From JAENVT01 sp031404635 (GTDB lineage: Bacteria > Actinomycetota > Acidimicrobiia > Acidimicrobiales > Ilumatobacteraceae), in assembly GCA_031404635.1 (NCBI GenBank), contig JANNHY010000423.1:1-33951 (forward strand): a stretch of 33,951 bases of DNA. The letters are read 5' to 3'. The notes beneath the pieces were generated by a model. It made no database searches and had not been told where the DNA came from. It saw only the letters and a program-made list of their open reading frames with translations. Shown here one piece after another: positions 29,309 to 33,951 of this stretch (positions are counted from its first letter, which is position 1; the number at the start of each line of letters is the position of its first letter). The position numbers were made by a program, and so were the translations under genes.

Positions 29309-30570
29309 TACCTCGGCACCTCCTTCCACGGGAGATTCTTGTCGACTCGCGGTTCGCCGGGCAGGGCGAGAACCCGCTCGGCGATGATGTTGCGCTGTGT
29401 CTCGTCGGAGCCTCCGGCAATGCGATAGCCGGGAGCGCCGAGTACATGCTCGGCCCACTCGTACGTTCCCCATTGACCTGTGTCGGCAACGAGATGCGGC
29501 CCGAGGATGCCCGAGATCACCTCGGTCATCAGGTTCATGCCTTCCGTCCAGAGCAGCTTGCCGAGCGAGCCCTCCGGCCCGGCGGGGGCGCCGGAGCGCC
29601 GCATGTCCGCGGCACGGTGATTGACGAAACCTTCGACACGATGGTGGGTGTAGGCGCGCATCAGTCGTTGCCGCGTGACGGGATCGAGGGTGGCTCCCAT
29701 CATCTGCGCGGTACCGAGCAACTGCCGCCATGAACCGCCAACACGACTGTTGCCGGAGCCGGCATCGGAGTGGTCGCGCTCGAAGCCGAGCGTAGTGAGG
29801 GCGACCTTCCATCCCTCGCCGACCGGGCCGAGTCTCATCGAGTCTGGTACGCGCACGTCGTTCATGAAAACCTCGTTGAACGACGAGCCACCACTCATCT
29901 GCTTGATCGGCCGGATCTCGATGCCAGGCATATCGAGCGGGATGACGAAGGCCGTCAAACCCTTGTGCTTGGCGACATCGGGATCGTGGCGGGCGATCAG
30001 CTCGCCCCATTCCGAGAACTGCGCTCCGGAGCTCCACACCTTCTGTCCAGTGACGACCCATTCGTCGCCGTCGCGAACGGCGCGACAGGCGAGCGAGGCG
30101 AGGTCGGAACCGGCGTTCGGCTCGGAGAACAGTTGGCAACACAGCTCCCGTGTGGCCAGGAATTTTCCGACGAGAGAGTTCTTCTGCTCGTCGCTGCCGT
30201 AGATCTGGATGGTCGGCGCCACCAGTCGCGTCGTCACGGTGTGCGTCTCGTGACGCGTGGGCGTCTGGAATTGTGCCTCGAGGCTCGAGAAGGCGCGAGC
30301 ATATTCGCGTGGCAGACCCAGGCCACCGTACCGGCACGGCGCGGTGATGGCGTGGTAGCCGCGTGTGGCTTTCAACATGGTCCACTGCTTGATCCGCTCC
30401 AGCAGGTCGCGCTCGTCGGCAAGGCTCAGCGAATGGAACACGGCCACACTGAATTCTCCTTCGCCCCAGGCAAGTTCGCCGTCGTTCGAGGCCGCTCGGC
30501 GAGCGGGTGCATGGTCGTCGAGCCACTGCACGGCTCGTTCGCTGAACTCGTCGATCGTGGGCGTTGACAT
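29308..30570 (-). CDS. acyl-CoA dehydrogenase family protein
   Basis: This is a flavoprotein that oxidises an acyl-CoA thioester to the enoyl-CoA, about 420 aa. Family marks are YGGLGLPREYARAFSSLE, LFSEPNAGSDLASLACRA (FAD/substrate loop), WVVTGQKVWSSGAQFSEWGELIAR and the C-terminal GGSDETQRNIIAERVLALPGEPR. At the site where medium-chain enzymes have the catalytic Glu (IYEGTSQIQ), this chain has Gly (IAGGSDETQ). This is as in many actinobacterial long-chain or steroid side-chain (FadE/ChsE) subunits, where the base lies elsewhere or in a partner. No second subunit gene is adjacent. ATG 30570 (not 30579) is preferred because TAGGAT (30583-30578) puts +1 at about its A. It is divergent from tetR with a shared operator. 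Confidence 0.92.
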   Translation of the reverse strand: MSTPTIDEFSERAVQWLDDHAPARRAASNDGELAWGEGEFSVAVFHSLSLADERDLLERIKQWTMLKATRGYHAITAPCRYGGLGLPREYARAFSSLEAQFQTPTRHETHTVTTRLVAPTIQIYGSDEQKNSLVGKFLATRELCCQLFSEPNAGSDLASLACRAVRDGDEWVVTGQKVWSSGAQFSEWGELIARHDPDVAKHKGLTAFVIPLDMPGIEIRPIKQMSGGSSFNEVFMNDVRVPDSMRLGPVGEGWKVALTTLGFERDHSDAGSGNSRVGGSWRQLLGTAQMMGATLDPVTRQRLMRAYTHHRVEGFVNHRAADMRRSGAPAGPEGSLGKLLWTEGMNLMTEVISGILGPHLVADTGQWGTYEWAEHVLGAPGYRIAGGSDETQRNIIAERVLALPGEPRVDKNLPWKEVPR

Positions 30571-30585
30571 GTTGCTCATCCTAAT

Positions 30586-30601
30586 TGAATCAACCGATTA
30601 G
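30586..30601. promoter_or_regulatory. candidate TetR operator between acyl-CoA dehydrogenase and tetR
   Basis: TGAATCAACCGATTAG matches TTRAYC-N4-GRTTAR and contains a perfect AATC-N4-GATT palindrome. It stands two bases from the dehydrogenase -10 (TAGGAT, minus strand). On the other side it abuts the -35 region of tetR, whose -10 CATACT (30625-30630) would start RNA exactly at the GTG (30637). Confidence 0.55.
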
Positions 30602-30636
30602 TATTTTCATCGCGTTGAATCTGGCATACTGGGCGG

Positions 30637-31269
30637 GTGAGAAAAACCAAGGCAATCAAGCCCCGACTCGGCAGGCCGCCATCGACCGACTCGGCCGACA
30701 CTCGACGACGTATTCTCGACGTCGCCCGCCTGGCCATGGCGGCGCGCGGGTACGACGCGGCGACCAACCGCAACCTCGGCATCGAGGCCGGCATCACGGC
30801 CGGCGCGATCTACCACTACTTCGGTTCGAAGCTCGATTTGTACGTCGCCGTTCACGACGACGTGGCCGAACGCGTGTACAGCCGGCTGTCGGCCGCCATC
30901 CGCGACGTACCGACGTTTCGCGGCAGGATCGAAGCGGTGCTCGAGGCAGCTCACGAGATGAACAACGAAGATGCGTCGCTCGCCCAGTTCCTCGGCGCGG
31001 TGCGCGTCGACACGCGCCGCAACCCTGAACTGAGAGCTGCGCTGCAGGGCAGCGAGGTGACGCGCGACGCATTCTTCGCCAGCATCGTCGATGCCGGAGT
31101 CGAGTCGGGCGAGATCGATCCCTCGCATCGCGATCAGGTCAGCGCACTGGTGTTGACCCTGCTGGTCGGACTCACCGACGCCGTCTCGCACGATCCACGT
31201 CAGCACAGGCTGGCCATCGATGCGATCAACGCGCTACTCGAGGGCAAGCTCATCCGCCCCGTCCCGTGA
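30637..31269 (+). CDS. TetR-family transcriptional regulator
   Basis: The 210-aa protein has a basic N-terminal tail (RKTKAIKPRLGRPP), which may contact the minor groove. The TetR helix-turn-helix follows: RRRILDVARLAMAARGYDAATNRNLGIEAGITAGAIYHYFGSKLDLY (about residues 23-70), with the GAIYHYFGSK recognition helix. The C-terminal ligand/dimer domain contains HEMNNEDASLAQFLGAVRVDTRRNPELR, seen in regulators of lipid or acyl-CoA catabolism (inference). The start is GTG 30637, apparently leaderless. It is divergent from the acyl-CoA dehydrogenase and shares its operator, so it should be autoregulated. Its 3' end overlaps the convergent 78-aa gene by 36 bp. I propose it controls all genes with the TTRAYC-N4-GRTTAR site in this window. 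Confidence 0.93.
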   Translation: MRKTKAIKPRLGRPPSTDSADTRRRILDVARLAMAARGYDAATNRNLGIEAGITAGAIYHYFGSKLDLYVAVHDDVAERVYSRLSAAIRDVPTFRGRIEAVLEAAHEMNNEDASLAQFLGAVRVDTRRNPELRAALQGSEVTRDAFFASIVDAGVESGEIDPSHRDQVSALVLTLLVGLTDAVSHDPRQHRLAIDAINALLEGKLIRPVP

Positions 31270-31470
31270 CCCAACGCTGATGCGCAGACTGGCGATCTGC
31301 GGGCCGCCGACCCAACCGCACATGTGCGGATCACACTCGCGGAGTTCACCGGAGATCCAATGCCCGTCAGTGCCGAAGATGCCGACTCGGTCCTGATACG
31401 TAACGCGAATAGTGCCGTTGCCGTCCTGCTCGTACAGAGCTCTGGTGAAGGGATGAATGATGCCTCTCAC
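31234..31470 (-). CDS. 78-aa protein coupled to the Rieske oxygenase
   Basis: The small basic-acidic protein starts MRGIIHPFTRALYEQDGNG, continues IRVTYQDRVGIFGTDGHWISGELRECDPHMCGWVGGPQIA and ends in a charged tail. GTG 31470 overlaps the Rieske gene stop by 4 bp (GTGA), so it is translated from the same mRNA. The evenly protein-like composition, with conserved-looking WISGEL and CGWVGGP blocks and two Cys, supports a real gene. I do not recognise a named family; it is not a ferredoxin, since it lacks a CxxC or Rieske pattern. A subunit, assembly factor or regulator of the oxygenase is the simplest guess. The 3' end overlaps tetR. Confidence 0.7.
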   Translation of the reverse strand: MRGIIHPFTRALYEQDGNGTIRVTYQDRVGIFGTDGHWISGELRECDPHMCGWVGGPQIASLRISVGSRDGADELALE

Positions 31471-32831
31471 GGCTGCGTTCCTTCGACCCATTCACCGAGG
31501 CGGTGATGCAGCCAGCGGATCTTCGACTCCTGGTAGTTGCCGAGGGTGATGCCCGGCTTGAAGGTGGTCTCCAGGCCCTGTTGCACCTTGGCCATGTTGA
31601 ACGTGTCCTGATCGAAGACCTTCGCCAACATTCCGAGTTCGGGTGCGTCGGTCCATGGATCGCCGACGCCGAGTGCATGCACCTTTGCGGGCGGCGGCCG
31701 GTCGCCCGCGTACGGCGAGAGGAACAGCACCTCCATGATCGCGCTGCGGTGATCGTCGCCGTTGGGGCGGAACCGGTAGACGATGCGGTTGAACGCGCCC
31801 CACGGGTGGAAGTTGGGGAACAGCGAATAGTCAAGGCTGTCCATCATCTCGGCGTCGCTCATCGCGTCGACACGATCGCCCACAATCGGCCGCCACCGTT
31901 GGCGCGCCGCGCCAGCCGCGACGGCACGAGCCGTTTGCCCTTCGGGAAGTGGCAGCGGAGGCACCTCGTCGACGCGCACGTCGAGCATCGACCGCAGCAT
32001 CTCCTCCTCGGTGGGCTTCCAGTCGAGCAGGGGGCTGGGCGTGCCGCCCGGTGTGATCACGCGTGAGAACGTGGGCCAGACGTCGACCTGCGAGTTCGTA
32101 TCACCGAGGTAGGGCAGGATCTGGGGGTGCGTCCCGCCGACGTGGAATGCCTCGCAGAACGCCTCCTGGGTGATCTTCCAATTGGCCTCGATCACCTTCG
32201 TCACGTGTACCTCGACGAATCGGTTCTCGAGATCCCAGATGTCGAAGTGGCCGGCCATGTCGCCGATGAAGTCGGCGAGCGGCCCGGCAGCCGGGTCGGG
32301 GTTGATGAAGACGAATCCGGCCCAGGTGCCGACCTGGCACTGGGGGAGGTGGAAGTCGTCAGGGCGCTCTTGCACGTGCGGGAAGTCCCAGCCGGCGGGC
32401 ACGGAAGCGAGTCCGCCATCGAGATCCCAGGCGAAACCGTGAAAGGGGCAGCGGATCTCCGAGCAGTGGCCGTCGTAGTCCTTCAGTTTCCGACCTCGAT
32501 GCAGGCAGGCGTTGGGGTAGGCCCTGATCTTGCCGTCGTCGGTCCTGATCACCACGAATGACAGGTTGGCGATGTCGTAGATGACGTAGTCACCCGGCCT
32601 GGGGATGTGTTCCTCGCGGCAGGCGAACTGCCACACCCGCATCCACAGCCGATCGACCTCCCGGCGGTGCCACTCGTGGCTCGTGTAGCGCTCGATCGAA
32701 ATGTCGGAGCTGCCGAGGTAGCGCGGCGACTCGAGCCGCAGCACGTCGGGCACAGGGTGGGTGTCGGCGTCGAGCAGCTCCTGGTACGTGATGCCGGGAG
32801 AGCGTGCCCGACGCGATTCTGTGGCAGTCAT
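31467..32831 (-). CDS. Rieske non-heme iron oxygenase, alpha subunit
   Basis: This is a ring-hydroxylating-type terminal oxygenase, 454 aa. The N-terminal Rieske domain has C-x-H (Cys109, His111 in NACLHRGRKL) and C-x2-H (Cys128, His131 in IRCPFHGFAW) for the [2Fe-2S] cluster. The catalytic domain has ANWKITQEAFCEAFHVGGTHPQ, with His230 and His235 as mononuclear iron ligands and Asn217 as in the family. No beta subunit, ferredoxin or reductase is nearby, so electrons must come from elsewhere, as in KshA- or carnitine-oxygenase-type systems. ATG 32831 is preferred to ATG 32849: TAATAA (32842-32837, minus) places +1 near it, and the upstream ATG lies inside the candidate operator. Confidence 0.93.
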   Translation of the reverse strand: MTATESRRARSPGITYQELLDADTHPVPDVLRLESPRYLGSSDISIERYTSHEWHRREVDRLWMRVWQFACREEHIPRPGDYVIYDIANLSFVVIRTDDGKIRAYPNACLHRGRKLKDYDGHCSEIRCPFHGFAWDLDGGLASVPAGWDFPHVQERPDDFHLPQCQVGTWAGFVFINPDPAAGPLADFIGDMAGHFDIWDLENRFVEVHVTKVIEANWKITQEAFCEAFHVGGTHPQILPYLGDTNSQVDVWPTFSRVITPGGTPSPLLDWKPTEEEMLRSMLDVRVDEVPPLPLPEGQTARAVAAGAARQRWRPIVGDRVDAMSDAEMMDSLDYSLFPNFHPWGAFNRIVYRFRPNGDDHRSAIMEVLFLSPYAGDRPPPAKVHALGVGDPWTDAPELGMLAKVFDQDTFNMAKVQQGLETTFKPGITLGNYQESKIRWLHHRLGEWVEGTQP

Positions 32832-32841
32832 GAGACAATTA

Positions 32842-32857
32842 TTAACCATGCGATTAC
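32842..32857. promoter_or_regulatory. candidate TetR operator at the Rieske promoter
   Basis: TTAACCATGCGATTAC matches TTRAYC-N4-GRTTAR except the last base. It directly abuts (one-base overlap) the minus-strand -10 TAATAA (32842-32837) of the Rieske gene, whose start codon lies at the predicted +1. Confidence 0.5.
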
Positions 32858-32891
32858 TTTAGTCCAGGCCTGGCAGCCGATCGAATAGCGT

Positions 32892-33812
32892 TCAGTTCGC
32901 CGTCGGCTGGTAGTGGACGCCCGGAATGCCTGCGGCCAATGCCGCAAACCAGTCGGGTCGGGGCTGTATACCGGGGTAGCCGACACCGATCCGCGGCGCT
33001 GTCTCGGCGTTCCACTCGTGATGGATCGGTGGGATCTGGAAGTACCCGTTCGACGCGTTGGTGCCGCCGTCGACGCACAGATCGTGACCGGTGATATAGC
33101 TGGCGGCATCGGATGCGAGGAACATCACCGGGGCGACGATCTCGGCGAGCTCACCGATTCGGCGTATGGGGGTACGACTGGCGATCCATTTGTCCATCCC
33201 CATTCCTTCCAAGGCGGGGCGCACCATCTCGGTGATGATGAACCCGGGAGATACCGAGTTGACTCGGACACCACGGTCGGCCCATTCGCAGCCGAGCTGC
33301 AGGGTCAGGTTGCGCAGCGCGCCCTTGGCGGCCGTGTAGGCGATCACGTTCAGCTCGTTGGCGCCGTGTCCCATGATCGAGCAGATGTTGACGATCGACC
33401 CGCGGCCGTTGCCCAGCATGTGCCGGCCGACATCGCGCATGTACATGAACGCGCCGTTGAGATCGACCGAGATGATCGAGTTCCACGTTTTCATATCGAA
33501 CTGCTCCGGCGCAACGCCGCGGAGGTCGTTGACCCCGGCGTTGTTGACCAACACGTCGATGCTTTGGTGCTCGCCCACAGCGGTAGCGACCACGTTGTCG
33601 ACATCAGCCTCGACCGAGACATCGCCCGGCACTACTGTGACTTTCGGCGAGCCCTTGCCGCGGCACGCGTCGGCAACCTGCTCGAGCATTTCGGCCGAAC
33701 GCGCCGTGAGTACCAGATCGGCGCCCGCTTCGGCGAACCCGTGGGCGAACCCTTCGCCGAGTCCGTAGGACGCTCCCGTGATAAGCACCGTTTTCCCTGA
33801 GAAATCGAACAT
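32892..33812 (-). CDS. short-chain dehydrogenase/reductase (SDR) with C-terminal extension
   Basis: This is a classical SDR of 306 aa. Motifs are TGASYGLGEGF (cofactor), VNNAGV, Ser in NICSIMG, YTAAKGALRNL (catalytic Tyr/Lys) and GHDLCVDGGTNAS near residue 260, where most SDRs end. A further 45 residues (YFQIPPIHHEWNAETAPR onward, with PDWFAAL) extend the chain and may cover the active site or mediate oligomer contacts. ATG 33812 is chosen because GGGGG lies seven bases upstream. TATTGT (33846-33841, minus) is a possible -10. The divergent DUF35 gene starts 69 bp away with a candidate operator between them. Probable role is oxidation of a hydroxyl intermediate in the same pathway as the Rieske enzyme. 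Confidence 0.92.
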   Translation of the reverse strand: MFDFSGKTVLITGASYGLGEGFAHGFAEAGADLVLTARSAEMLEQVADACRGKGSPKVTVVPGDVSVEADVDNVVATAVGEHQSIDVLVNNAGVNDLRGVAPEQFDMKTWNSIISVDLNGAFMYMRDVGRHMLGNGRGSIVNICSIMGHGANELNVIAYTAAKGALRNLTLQLGCEWADRGVRVNSVSPGFIITEMVRPALEGMGMDKWIASRTPIRRIGELAEIVAPVMFLASDAASYITGHDLCVDGGTNASNGYFQIPPIHHEWNAETAPRIGVGYPGIQPRPDWFAALAAGIPGVHYQPTAN

Positions 33813-33856
33813 TGGCGAACCCCCATTTCGTTGACTGTCCAACAATACACAATTAA

Positions 33857-33872
33857 TTGATCATGTGGTAAG
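33857..33872. promoter_or_regulatory. candidate TetR operator between SDR and DUF35 gene
   Basis: TTGATCATGTGGTAAG matches TTRAYC-N4-GRTTAR except for one base (GGTAAG). Its right end overlaps TAAGTT (33869-33874), a -10 that would start RNA within one base of the DUF35 ATG at 33882. Confidence 0.45.
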
Positions 33873-33881
33873 TTTTGTTGG

Positions 33882-33951
33882 ATGGCGACCCAGATACCTG
33901 TCAGCGAGGGAATCTTCAGCTGGCCGTGTGAACACCCGCAACTTCTCGGCA
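33882..33951 (+). CDS. DUF35-type OB-fold/Zn-ribbon protein, 5' end only
   Basis: Only the first 23 codons are in the window: MATQIPVSEGIFSWPCEHP, then QLLG. The pattern IP-x-x-EG-x-F-x-W-P ... P-x-L-x-G opens many DUF35 (rubredoxin-like zinc ribbon plus OB-fold) proteins. These partner thiolases and MaoC-type hydratases, for example in steroid side-chain beta-oxidation (ChsH2 family). The start is ATG 33882, likely leaderless. The family call rests on a short stretch and on the acyl-CoA context. Confidence 0.55.
   Translation, partial: MATQIPVSEGIFSWPCEHPQLLG

Noticed and set aside
1..33951. CRISPR arrays, tRNA/rRNA genes, insertion sequences
   Set aside because: No spaced direct repeats, no cloverleaf or rRNA-like sequence and no transposase reading were seen by eye. 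A tRNA or CRISPR scan was not possible.

Overview
The window looks like a chromosomal segment of a high-GC actinobacterium. GTG starts are frequent, many genes overlap by 4 bp (ATGA/GTGA), and several genes appear to have leaderless mRNAs. The catabolic genes (Rieske oxygenase, acyl-CoA dehydrogenase, DUF35, several SDRs) and the CsoR/CadI-type metal genes suggest an aquatic or soil Acidimicrobiia-like lineage. That placement is inference from gene style, not from a marker gene.

Layout. (1) 1-1980: the left edge is a 57% GC metX fragment abruptly fused to a ParA ATPase lacking its Walker A. A degenerate tyrosine recombinase and an Hsp20 follow. (2) 1981-7200: a strong inverted repeat, a fatty acid desaturase, a cysteine-rich secreted protein, a DUF1989 protein, an orphan ModA-like lipoprotein, MsrB and a PadR-type regulator. 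(3) 7214-13725: a metal block. It has divergent arsR/cadI, divergent csoR/copZ with a secreted His-motif protein and CopA, and a convergent minus-strand operon (TauE/SafE permease, broken YbhN-like gene, DUF302). Three near-identical CsoR-like boxes link the copper genes to the TauE/DUF302 operon. (4) 13856-19245: a DsrE-like remnant, a PIG-L deacetylase, a class-V (cysteine-desulfurase-like) PLP enzyme, then a three-gene metal-efflux operon: a DMT transporter with a 76-residue His-rich tail, a CDF transporter and a short CDF-like protein. A thioredoxin-like small protein and a possible MFS remnant follow. (5) 19398-24643: a branched-chain amino-acid-type ABC importer, with a lipoprotein, a fused LivH-LivM permease, LivG and LivF. 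(6) 24610-33951: a catabolic region with four SDRs, an aldo/keto reductase, a tandem NTF2-fold protein, an APH-like kinase, an acyl-CoA dehydrogenase, a TetR regulator, a Rieske oxygenase with a coupled 78-aa protein, and the start of a DUF35 OB-fold protein.

How it works together. The metal block reads as sensing and export of Cu(I), arsenic or cadmium, and Zn/Co-type cations. The right third reads as uptake and oxidation of a CoA-activated organic compound. A 16-bp motif, TTRAYC-N4-GRTTAR, occurs next to the predicted -10 of five promoters: the ABC importer, SDR/kinase, acyl-CoA dehydrogenase/TetR, Rieske, and SDR/DUF35. I propose it as the operator of the TetR regulator at 30637. All start choices, promoters and operators come from reading the sequence by eye. 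No searches were run.
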